Shown: one piece after another, positions 35,816-46,564 of the stretch
Layout of the letters: each line of letters begins with the position of its first letter
How positions within the stretch are numbered: position 1 is the first letter of the stretch
NCBI GenBank assembly: GCA_013146195.2
Contig: CM028382.1
Span: 58,579,027 to 58,643,026 of the forward strand
DNA length: 64,000 nucleotides
Direction: 5' to 3'
Source of the DNA: Codonopsis lanceolata
Taxonomy: Eukaryota; Streptophyta; Magnoliopsida; Asterales; Campanulaceae
Notes under the pieces: generated by a model
What the model was told of the DNA's origin: nothing
Database searches by the model: none
Seen by the model: only the letters and a program-made list of their open reading frames with translations
Made by a program: the position numbers and the translations under genes

Positions 35816-36299
35816 GTGGGGGTGGGGGGCATACCTTAAGAGAGCTGTAGCGATGACAAGAGAGGGGTAGACGATGACTGAAAATTGAGGGGATGTAGCG
35901 ATGACAAGAGAGAACGGTATTGGTATGTTGCAATTATGTACGAAGGAGAATGAAATTGATGATGGACAAACAAAAAATAGGGAGAGAGAGAGAGAGAGAA
36001 ATACCTGTGGAGAGAAGCAACGAGAGACAGGATTCGCTTCACCACTCTGTAGCAAACAAGGAACAACAGAGAGACAACGAGAGAGAACGAGAGAGCGCCA
36101 TAGCCGAGACTAAATTTGGGGGAAAACTAGCTGGGGGAATTTGGGGAAACCCTATATACGATGGTGGAAAATTTGGGGGAAATCGCGGGAGAGGAAAACT
36201 AGCAGGGGGAATTGGTATGCTGCAATCGCAGGAAATTTTGGGGGAAATAGGGGGAAATATATTTAATTAATATATTAATACAATGAGACCGGAACCAAA

Positions 36300-36488
36300 G
36301 AGGAAATTTAGCACGGGGGCTACACAAGCGTCCCAAAACAATAGGTATTTGGGAAGGCTATTTCACAACTGTCCCAAATACTAAGTAATTGTGACCGTTA
36401 ATTTTCCCTTCCCAAAAAAAGGTATTTGTGACCGTTTTTTAGCCTTCCCAAATAACAGGGGTCACAAATAGTCACTTTTCTTGTAGTG
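36300..36488 (-). repeat. CACTA terminus with subterminal repeats
   Basis: The TIR ends at 36488. Interior motifs recur in both orientations: tatttgggaaggcta (36346) against tagccttcccaaata (36440), and gtccca and gtgaccgtt blocks. In CACTA elements such repeats bind the element's own regulator protein. Confidence 0.9.
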
Positions 36489-36783
36489 AGTCTAACACAT
36501 CTAAACATTTTATTCAATCATAATGTAAAGATCTAGGACCAAATCGAGGTCAGAAACACAAAACGCAAGCAAACTCTCAATCGCGTCGCATTCCGACTAT
36601 CGTCGAAGTTACGACTCGTGACTTTAGCAAGTCAACAACTATATGATCTCTTAATAGTATTTTGGTCTTAATGTGATCTCTCATACACATCTAAACTCTC
36701 TCACAAACCAAACGAGCAATCAACCATGGAAGAAATGCGAGCATTGCACGCAATTCAAGCTAATCGGGAATCGGGGTCTTACA
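36489..36783 (-). repeat. LTR family D fragment (5' 295 bp)
   Basis: The reverse complement starts tgtaagaccccgattcccga at 36783 and matches 60561-60860 closely (gcgtgcaatgctcgcattt, gagagatcacattaagacc, gtttagatgt.ttagact). It is cut at 36488 by the CACTA end. In the copy near 60845-60870 the sequence runs on across this point, which marks the CACTA insertion site. Confidence 0.88.
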
Positions 36784-37653
36784 TTCCTCCTGGTCAAGAC
36801 ACGATGCAACTGCCTCCTCCTCCTGGTCAAGACACAATGCAGCTTCCTCCTCCTCCTCCACTTCCTCCCAACTTGCAATCCAAAATGGACAAAATCTTTG
36901 CCGAGCTAGAGACGCAGGGAAGAACCACCGAGCAAGGAGGGAATTAAATAGCTTGTAATAGGTTTTGTAGTGATTCTCCTCAAATGTAGTTTTGAATGAT
37001 AATGAAATGAATAATTTTTAGTTTACAACTGTGTGAATGCTTGCTCTTTTTTTTACGCAATGACTTGGTAAAAAATAAAGAATGTTATCGGGCAAGGCCC
37101 CTTCTGCTAATTTGGCAGGCATCTAAATAATTGCTCGCTGCTCGATTTATCGGGCAAAATTGTTTGGTCGTGTTAACTAGGCAGGGCCCTTGGTTTATTA
37201 AACCGTTAACTTATTATTTAGGCTGGATATTTATTTGAACGAGACTTTTCTCCCTTTGGTGTCATAGCGAACAAACCCATCAAACAATATTGGGCAGTGG
37301 TTTGTCCCCCTTCTCACGTCGAGGCATTCAAACTTAAAATACAAACTGAGCAGGGCCCCACTATGCTCGATTTATCAGGCAAAGCTATGTTTATATATGT
37401 TCAAGAATATTTTCCTTTTGACAGGCAAGGCCTAAAACTTTTCAAACAACAAAAATAATAATTTTCAAACTTTGATCAAGAACCTTCAAAAGACTTTTAT
37501 TAAAAATCCTTCAATGCAAGTACATAAAAACAAAGTAACTATCAAATTAATACCACGTCAATAGTAATACTTCTTCAAATGATCAGAATGCCAGGGATGC
37601 TTCAAGTTTTTGCCTTCTTGATTTTGTAAGGTGTAAGTGCCCTCCCTAATGAT
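36784..37653 (-). other. 3' non-coding region of the Tat-like element and junction repeats
   Basis: Two copies of a ~45-bp unit with cctggtcaagacac.atgca lie at 36786-36850, next to the LTR start. A plus-strand 73-codon frame (36726-36947) runs across this junction and is antisense to the LTR at its start. It is proline-rich (PPPPPLPP) and is not called a gene. From 37060 to 37450, tcgggcaaggcccc-like phrases recur with no coding sense. Confidence 0.5.
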
Positions 37654-40551
37654 TCATGTAACTTTAAATGGGCCTTCCCAATTAGGTGACAATTTTCCTC
37701 GCTTTGGTCGCTGTCTTGTAACTTCGATTTTCCTGAGGACCCAATCCCCGACTTGAAATGCTCTTCCCCGAACCTTCCTGTCGTGATGAGCCTTAGCTTT
37801 CTGCTTGTAATTAATCATTCTAATACGAGCTTCGATTCTGCGCTCTTCGAACAGGTCAAAGTCGATTGCCCGGGAAATTTGATTGTCCTGCTCGTTATAG
37901 TGAGCCACTCTGTAATTGGGAAAAGATGTTTCTGTCGGGATTACAGCCTCAGAACCATATGTGAGAGCAAAAGGTGTTTCGCCTATTGAGCCCCTTACTG
38001 TTGTCCTGATCAACCATAAAACGGCTGGCAGCTCATCTGCCCACTTCTCTGCTCGATCGCCCAAATTTATTTTTAGAGCATGCAGGATTTGTTTGTTCGC
38101 GGCTTCTACTTGTCCATTTCCTTGTGGATATGCAACTAAAGACTGCCAATGCTTAACATATATCATGTTACATTCTGCCGTAAATTTATCCGAGAACTAT
38201 GTGCCATGGTCAGAAACAATAGCTATGGGTAACCCAAAACGACACCAAATGTGGTCATGCACAAAGTTAATAATGTTGTTCTCAGTGATGGTGGCTAATG
38301 GTTTTGTTTCAATCCATTTGGTGAAGTAATCGATTGCCACTACTGCATACTTGAATTGAGATTGTGCTAGCGGAAAAGGTTCGATCAGATCGATCCCCCA
38401 CATGTCGAAAGGCCAGGCAGTAACTACGGGCGTTTGTTTGATTGACGGAAATTTGGGTATATCTGCAAATCTCTGACACTTGTCACATTTCTGCACATAC
38501 AGGGCTGCATCTCTCCTCAGCATGATCCAATAGTATCCTACGAACATAATCTTCTGTGCCAAGGTTCGGGCCCATGGATGACCCCCATATTCTCCCTGAT
38601 GAACCTCATATAAAAGTTCTTGGGACATTTCTTGTTGAACACAGCGAAGTATCAGCCTTACCTTTGATCGCTTGTATAGCACTCCTCTGACCACCGAGTA
38701 CCGACAAACCTGGTTTCGAATAACTCTTGCTCGGTTTTTGTCTTTTGGCAGAATGCCCTGCTCAATAAAATCCTTGTACTCATTGATCCAACACCTGCTC
38801 GCTGGCTCGATGTCCATTATCTGATCATTGTCAATAAAAGGTGCTTCCAGGTGATCAATCATAACCGATGGCCTTAACGCCAAGAGTTCGTCCTCTGCTA
38901 TCTTGGAGAGGTAGTCTGCTCTCATATTGTCTGATCGGTCGATTCTAATGATTTCCCAGAACTTGAAATTTTGCAAGATTCCTTTGACTAATTCACAATA
39001 TTTGACCAAGGTAGGATTATGAACTGCATACTCCCCTTGTACTTGGTTCACTACTAACTGTGAATTCGAGTACACTGTAACGGAATCAATGTCCATGTCC
39101 AATGTGATCTCAAGTCCGACGATCATGGCTTCATACTCGGCCTGATTATTAGAGGCTGCAAACTTGAATCAAAGAGCCATCTCGAACTCATCTGCCTGGT
39201 CGGGTGTAGCTAGTAAAATGTCTGCTCCGCTTCCCGCTTTGCTTGCTGCACCGTCTACGAACAATTCCCTGTAGTGTGCTGGCTTGATCTTAATTGTTTT
39301 CTCCTATTCGCTAGGTAAACTTTGGAAAGAGACGAACTCTTCTTCATGGTTAGAAAAACTTGTTTCCACCAGGAAATATGCCAATGCATGTGCTTTAATA
39401 GCCCTTCTCGGCTGATAATCTATGTGAAATTCTGTGAGCTCGATGGACCAACCAAGCATTCTCCCCAAAAAATCGAGCTTGTGCAATATTTTTCGTAGTG
39501 GTGAGTCAGTATATACAATTATCACATGTGCAGAAAAGTAGGCTCATAGTTTCCGAGCAGCAATCACAAGAGAGTAGGCCAACTTTTCTATATTAAAATA
39601 TCGACTCTCTACCAGAGTGAGAGCTTTGGACACATAATACATAGGTTTTTGAATATTTTACTCCTCCCTAACCAAAACAGCGGTCATATCCTGGTCTGTG
39701 GCAGACAAATACAAGTACAAATTCTCACCCGTTCTAGGGCTGCTCATCAAAAGTGGTTCGCTGAGGTATTTCTTAAGTTGCTTAAAGGCTTCAGCGCATT
39801 CTTCATCCCACTCAAAACTCTTATTGCCACGGAGAACTTTGAAGAAGGGCAGATATCGCTCAGTTGAGCGGGAGATGAAACGGCCAAGAGCAATGATAGT
39901 CCCATTCAAATGATGTATGTCCTTGATGCACCTAGGTTGCTTCATGTCGAGCAGAGCCTGAATCTTTTCTGGGTTGGCTTCAATCCCCCTTTGGTTAACC
40001 ATGAAGCCCAAGAATTTACCAGCCCGGACTCCGAACACACATTTGCTTGGGTTTAGCTTCATATTATGCTTTTACAGATTAGCGAAAGTTTCCTCCAAGT
40101 CCTTGCTGTGGTCTCTCCCTTTAGTTTTGATGACCATGTCATCAATGTATGCCTCCATGTTCTAGCCAATTTGTCAGCCAAAAACTTTGTTCACCATACG
40201 TTGATAAGTAGCCCCAGCGTTCTTCAGCCCAAAGGGCATCATCTTATAACAATAAAGACCATCGGCTGCTCGGAATGCGGTTAGAGCCTTGTCCTGCTCG
40301 CACATTTTCACTTGATGATACTCTGAGTACGCATCCAAGAAACTGAGCATCTCGAAAGCGATAGCATCAACCAGCCTGTCAATGCGAGGAAGAGGGTAGC
40401 TGTCAGGGTAGGCCTTATTGAGATTTGTGAAATCGACACACATCATCCACTTGTCATTGCTCTTTTTCACCATTACCACATTGACCATGTGCTTATCACG
40501 TGAGGGCACATGTGCCCAGCTCGTGACCAGGATTTGGGCCGAGCTCATCAT
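37654..40551 (-). pseudogene. Tat-like Ty3/gypsy pol: RT, RNase H, second RNase H, integrase
   Basis: All pol blocks lie in one minus-strand frame. RT: KKSNDKWMMCVDFTNLNKAY, LPRIDRLVDA, FLDAYSEYHQ, MPFGLKNAGATYQR (40470-40180), then YIDDMVIK near 40150. RT end and RNase H: MKLNPSKCVFGV, EANPEKIQAL (40062-39660). Second RNase H: ELFVDGAASKAGSGADILLA, NNQAEYEAMIVGLE (39290-39100). Integrase: H2C2 (HPWARTLAQ..YYW, CDKCQRFAD), DMWGIDLIEPFP, AIVSDHGT, VEAANKQIL, then VGDWVLRKIE near 37750. Two RNase H domains indicate the Tat lineage. It is interrupted by about eight nonsense codons and no frameshift. The N-terminus is cut at 40551. Confidence 0.92.
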
Positions 40552-42134
40552 GTGACAACATTAATTTTATCCGTTACGCCACCGAACCCACCGTAAGACC
40601 ATGAGCCAAGGGTCGACCGTGGGCCCATCCAAAGTAACTTTGGGGCACATAATTCTCTCAAACATTAGGCGCAGCTCAAGTCTAAACAAATAATTCTCTA
40701 AAAATTATCTCAAGCAACGATGTCCATTATAATATCTAACAAATGATAACTTGAAGAAAGATTCTAAAATAGCAGACTATCGATGGAGTCAAAAACTCTT
40801 TACAAAACCAAAGTCTATTGAAAAGAAACGTCCAACAAATGATAAACGGTGATTTAACAGCTCAGCAAGGTGCTAACCACACTATCAAGAGAATTAATTT
40901 TGAAAATAATTTTTTTATGAAAAATCTACAACAAACATTTCAAAATCATATTTTCACAAACATCATTTCGAAATCATATTTTCATAAACGGTATTTCAAT
41001 CGTTACCTAGCAAAAACATTCTTTTGAAACAAATCAACAACAATGTTGTCCCAAATCAAAGTATTATCAACAATTTCCTAAAAAAACAACTTAAACAATA
41101 ATTTCATAAAATTTTTGAATCAATGCTCAGTTCGGAGCTAGTCGATTATACCCCCATCCCATACCAATCGGTCCACTCCACTAAACAAATTAATAAAATT
41201 GTGCTCTTGTTGACAACGGTTACAGTAAACATCCATATTGTTATAGTGACGCTATACCTCGTCGAGAAGTTATCACAATATCGTTGTGACTCATATGTCA
41301 TAGTACTGCTATAACTCGTCCATAGGTTGTCACAATAATGTTGTGACTCGTCCATAAGGTCATAGTACCGTTGTGACTCATCCAAAAGTTGACATAGTAT
41401 CGCTAAAACTCGTCCAAGGTTCGATGTTCGATAATGTAGTCAAGCCATCAAAAATACTTTCATAACTTTCCAAATTCGATAGCCAAATCCAAGAAAAATA
41501 AACAATAACAATAATTCGAAAATCAAAGTTGATTGTAGAGACTCATATGCTTGATTCATGTTTTTTGATATTTCAAAATATAATACTTAAGTTAACACAA
41601 ATCAATTTTCATAGGCTCACTTGTACAAAGTAAAGTTAACATTGTAACACATTTTTCGAAAGAAACCATAGGATTCAAAAATAACTAGATAGGGTAGAAA
41701 GTCTCTTACCTCGGAATCAATTCAAACCGACGTCACCAACAAGACGTTCATTTATCAATACCAATAATTTAATAACATGTTCGAGCTATATTGGAACCTA
41801 ATTAAAGAGGGGTAATCTGCAACTTATGGGATCTGTGGGATTGAATTGTAACTAGAGAAACATTCAGAGATTAAAATGTAACTGGTTCTCAATTATTTTT
41901 ATTTTCTTTTTAAATCTTCTACTACACCCAAGTTATATGTACCCAATCTATAGTTATAATTGGCCCATATTATTTCTAGTCTATAATTTGTTTTAAAGAA
42001 TAAACTTGTAAAACTATACAAATAAGGCGTTCTTACGAAAGCCTTGAGTAATAGATGGGATCCATATAACACAAGGGAGCTACACGTTTGAAATTATGAT
42101 CTTATATTTTTCGTTCAAAGCTTGAGATTGTTTC
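40552..42134. repeat. Uncharacterised, LTR-like, with a tandem-repeat block
   Basis: It begins exactly where the Tat RT frame stops (tgtgacaacattaatttta) and ends at the next LTR start, so it may itself be a solo LTR of about 1.6 kb, orientation unclear. Positions 41225-41420 hold four to five diverged units of about 36-40 bp with gttgtgactcgtcca-like cores. No coding motif. Confidence 0.45.
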
Positions 42135-42655
42135 TGTAAAACCCTGATTTATTTCTTGCTTGTGTTATGCATGAATTCATACACTTATAATCATCATGAA
42201 TATGTTCATTTAGCTCCTGTTTATGTTTAGAGTCAATAGCATGATCGTTGACGTCGTTTGAGATGCATGTATGCACTTTTCTTTCGCGAGATGCTTTGAA
42301 TCGCGGGTTTGTGATTTATGTTATTATCACATGGATAAATGTTAGAGGGCATTCATAACATCATTAACATGCCTTGGATGTTGGTTAGATGCTAGTTGCA
42401 TCGTCGGTTTGGTTGCTAGTTTGATTCTAGCGAAAACCCTTTTCAGTTTGACTTTTCCGGTCATCGTTCGGGCGAGTTCTGCCTGAGTTCTGGGCCATGT
42501 TTTGATGAGGTTTGAGACTTGATTCCTTTGGTTATTGTTTGGAGGTCATTAAGGTTGAATTGTAGACCATTTTTGGCTTGGAAGGACTCGAGAATGCACG
42601 CGGGAGAGGCCGGGACCGAGCAAGGAATGAACGAAGGCTGATTTAGTGTGGGCAG

Positions 42656-42694
42656 CTATGATGCGGTCGCATCATAGGCAAACCAAGCGACCGC
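42656..42694 (+). promoter_or_regulatory. Paired GC dyads upstream of LTR A TATA box
   Basis: Perfect arms ctatgatgcg and cgcatcatag around the centre gt, followed 9 bp later by gcgaccgc, which is the reverse complement of the dyad core gcggtcgc. Other LTRs in the window carry the same layout with different arms. Function unknown; the location suggests a U3 protein-binding site. Confidence 0.6.
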
Positions 42695-42875
42695 AAGGGT
42701 CCTGTACCCAGACTTCGGGATTTTGCATCCTTCTTGCATTCTGTCCGAAATTTTGACCAAATTAACCCATTTTTAAACCACACCTAAACTCGATTACTTA
42801 ACCTAAACTAATCCTAAACATCTATTAGAATTATTAGGGGTTAATTAGTGAGGTAATTAGTGAATTAATCCCCCT

Positions 42876-42883
42876 TATATAAG
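42876..42883 (+). promoter_or_regulatory. TATA box of LTR A
   Basis: tatataag about 200 bp after the dyads and before the leader-like region. Confidence 0.6.
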
Positions 42884-43172
42884 AGAAAATCTGCCGCATT
42901 CTTCCTCCTAGTTCGGCCAAGACAGAATCGACTTCCCCCTTTGTTCTTCTGCAAGCACTTCAACCCAACCAAAGAGGAAGCTTGAGAAGGTGATTTCTAG
43001 GGAGATTGAAGGGCTTAAGCTTGGTGTCCATTGCATAGGGTCTTCTTCTTCCCCATTCTACCTACAAGTTTGAAGAAGAGTTGAAGAGAAGACACCCCTC
43101 TTGGAATTCGAATTTCTGGTTTTAGGGCTGAGTTTTTGGTAAGTTTCTACCTCTCTTCCTTTGATTTTAGGC

Positions 43173-43221
43173 TCCATTGACCCTAGGGAAACAGCCATGT
43201 GTGTTATGTGAGGTCAATGGA
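43173..43221 (+). other. Leader stem-loop in LTR A
   Basis: Arms tccattgacc and ggtcaatgga pair perfectly over 10 bp. The same structure occurs at 126-174 and at 61848-61896, the last with the outer pair changed on both sides to c and g. Confidence 0.6.
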
Positions 43222-46200
43222 AGCCATTGTTAGGGTTATAGAAGAAGCATGAACCCTAGGTTTCTCAAATTGATGATAGAACTTGATTTACCTATGTGAG
43301 ACCATGATATATGTGAAATTCATGTTCTAACTAGTTTATTGAAGTTGGTTGTGTTGATTTTCCATGGGTATTGATGTTGGTTTGGTTGAGATACTTGGAG
43401 GGTGCCTTGCCCTAATTTTGTTTTAGCTTGCAAATGGATGATGTGAGCTTGATTAATATGTTTTATATGCTTAATAGAGTATATTAAACTTTGCTATATG
43501 AATTGGTTATGTGTATTGAGCTTAAATGACAAAGATGCTTGGAAGGGGATTTTCCCCAAATTGTGTTTTGGCTTGTTAAACATGGTTGTAAGCCTAGTTA
43601 TTGAATTATACATGTTTAAGAGAGTATATTAAACCATGTTGTATAATTTAATCATGATTTGAAGATTATGATTGGTATGGTGACTTGAATGAATTTATGC
43701 ACAAGATGGCCAATTTATTCTAAGTTGCATTGTTAATTAAATTGTGGGGTTTATGATAGTTTATTGAATATTGGGATTTTGGTTTTGGCGACAGTTATGA
43801 ACTTATGGGAATGATGAAGCCTAAGCTTCTATTCCTTGAATTTTCGGAAAACTTAGATTGAACTCAACGGAGTTAACCTTTGGGTTAGAATGAATCCTAG
43901 GAACTATAATCTTAAGTCCTACGGAATTTTGGGTAGAATTCATGGAGGTTGAGCCTCCAAGAAGTTTTGAAGTGTGTGAAGCACACTTGATTATGAAACT
44001 TATATGATTCTCGGTTGTGATGTTTATGCTAGTTGTGGATGAATTGCATGACTAGTTTGATAGTAGAGTGTTTACCTACTTGTTTTGAGCATATGAGTAT
44101 ATATTACTTGTGCTTGGGTTTTGAGTCCAGCTGGAGTCGGTTTGGTTGAGTTTTGGTGGGACGATACATCGTCTTCACGAATTGTGAGATTCGTGATCGC
44201 GATGGATCGCCGTGCCGGGTTGCACACACCCTCCATCGATGGCCACGGTGGGGAAGTAGTTTATCTTAGTTGTAGTAATACACATGACTTTGATAACTAT
44301 GGAACTCGGCGGAGCGTCTCGGGGGCGTCGATATCTACGAGAGGGATATCGAGGGCACATAAAGGGTTTTGCACGTGTTTTTGCGGGAGCGACACGGAGG
44401 AATTTGGGTAATGGTATCATATCCCTTATATATGAATTGTTTCACAAGTGCTTAAGTGAATAACGTGCTTGGTGAATTGGATATGATATGATGTTTGTTT
44501 TGGTTTCTTACATGTTATACTTAATAGATAACATATTGATTAATGTTGTTAAGCATGTATGCTATCACATGAGTATTATTGGAATGTGGTTTTATGCCAA
44601 AGGTATAGATCATTATTGTTAAGTTTATATGCCTTGACATGAATATTATGGGAAGGCTATGTTATAACAATAACATGAATTACTGTTGTTATGTTAATAT
44701 GCTTTATCATGAATATTATTCGGATATGGCATTATGTTAAAAGCAGAATTATTGTTGTTAAGTTTATATGCCTTGACATGTAAATCATCGGAAGGCTATG
44801 TTATATCAATAACAAGAATTATGATCGTTAAGCATATAAATGCCTTGACATGGATTTTAGTGAGATGTTATACTACAATGATAACATGTTTTGTTAATGT
44901 TGAGCATGGATGCCATAACATGAATTTGTATAAGGTTATTTCATGACGATAGCATGATGTATTTTATGATTGAGCATTATGCCATGGTAGGAAGTTATGG
45001 TTAGTAACTTACTAAGTCTTTGTGACTTACTTTTATTTGTTGGTTGTTTTCCCTAGATCCGAGCCGGCGTGCGGATCCAAGTAAATCGAAGATTGCGTTG
45101 ACAAAGATTCTTTTGGCAAGGTTGCTACTTAGATGTTTGTTTTGTTTTTGGTGAGGTCGTTGGGAAGATGAAGTTATATAAACTTCATGAATTGGGTAGC
45201 AAACCTGTATGTGTTTGTAATGTTGTAATTATGTTGTTAGCTTATTCTTTTGGTAGCCGACCAGTAGAAGTCGTGCTAGATGTATATTGGTAGTTATACT
45301 CCCATATATTTTGTTATTGTTAGTACTATAATTATTGGTACTTATGTTGTTGGTAGCCGACGGGTTTTAGTCGTGCTTGGTTATTTGGTGATCATGTTTA
45401 GCATGCTACATTGCTAGTTAAAGTATTATGTTTGTTCTCCGTGTTTTTAGCCGTTGAGTTGTTAGACTAGAGTCTTAGACTTAGTTTAATGTTGGGTTCG
45501 GTAGTAGTTTCGCCGATGACTTGGTTTATATTATGCTTATTATTGAATTGCATAACAGGGAGTTTGTCCTACGTGCCCAATGTTGCGGCACGCGAATCGA
45601 ATTTTTGGACCGAGAGATTAATTATCTCTTTGGTTGTTTTTAGTTTGAGCTTGTTAGCTCGGGCGCCACTGTTTTATTTTATTTCGCTTCCGCATGTGTT
45701 TTGAGTTGTCGGTGTATCGCCGTTATGGCCCTACCCATTATTTGCTACTTGTGTGTTGTTATTTGTTCCCCTGGCGGCACGACCTTGGGATTTCGTCTTG
45801 GAATCCGGGTCGGGTCGTATCATCGAGCTATGATTATAAATTTAGCTTTCAGCCAGGATAGGTTCCTTGGCTTGGGGGTTGGTTTGTGTGATTTGTTATA
45901 TCTTAACGTCGAGAGTTATAGCATGTTAAGATGTTTGAACTAGAATGGATGTTAGCACTAGTAGAAGTGCCAATGTTGATAAATATAAGGTGGTACTAGT
46001 GGTATCCATGATTGGGAATCCACCGGAGAATTGGTGGCAAATATTATGATATTGTGATTCAATATTTATGGATTTTCATAAAATTAGCTCATTAGAGTAA
46101 GAGTACTTAGTACCGAATGAGACTAGGAAGACTCCATAAATTGTGAAAGAGTTAAGGATTAAGGATGAGGTGTTACAGGCAATTTATTCTGATACAGCTT

Positions 46201-46246
46201 GCGGATTTTCGAGAGGCTGTGGTTTATACTTACGAGAAAAAGTTAA

Positions 46247-46564
46247 ATGTTAAGGAACGCACCTGAGAGAGGACCTCAGGGAATATTAAGGTTGATGATG
46301 TGGTTAGAGGATGGTAGGTACCTCCTGAAACTGTGTAGGCAAATCCGTGGACTAGTAAGCGGAGTGATACTTTTACCTAAAGTCATAGATGAAGAGGTGA
46401 TAAATTGTTGTATAAATTTCGTTGAGGAATGGGACACCAAGTGTAGGTGTTGGAGCAATATAGACAAGTGTTTAGTTTATGGTGGTGATCACATTAGAAT
46501 GGATTGCCTCAAATTGAGGATTAATGACTCTAAGAGCACTAATAAGCATTCTAGTGACCCTTAG
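46247..46564 (+). pseudogene. gag zinc-knuckle remnant of element A
   Basis: The frame contains KCLVYGGDHIRMDC, recognisable as a degraded C-x2-C-x4-H-x4-C knuckle. The second cysteine is tyrosine and the spacing is one residue short. The rest of gag is not recognisable. It lies about 430 bp after the LTR, as expected for gag. Confidence 0.55.

Larger units (their letters stand above)
30960..36488 (-). mobile_element. CACTA (En/Spm) transposon, 5' part
   Basis: The right end, read on the minus strand, is cactacaagaaaagtgac, a canonical CACTA terminus, followed by subterminal repeats (gtatttgtgaccgt and gggaaggcta in both orientations, 36320-36470). A transposase-associated ORF lies at 31613-30960. 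Between them is a long leader with splice-like sites (acceptor at 31621-31622; donors near 36005 and 35832) that contains a foreign kinase exon. The left part is cut off by the LTR tail at 30959. The CACTA element sits in an LTR fragment; the base triplet after its end is agt. Confidence 0.85.
42135..45819 (+). repeat. Long LTR, Tekay-like family A (5' LTR)
   Basis: Starts TGTAAAACCCTGATTT; the same start recurs at 49428. It ends near gggtcgggtcgtatca, with a decayed PBS (tatcatcgagc) next to it. Inside are a perfect 10-bp-arm dyad (42656-42677), GCGACCGC at 42687, a TATA box (42876-42883), a GGTAAGT donor-like site (43137-43143), a leader stem-loop (43173-43221), and an attcgtg palindrome (44176-44195) shared with LTR family B. 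Length about 3.7 kb. The right boundary is uncertain by about 10 bp. Confidence 0.85.
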
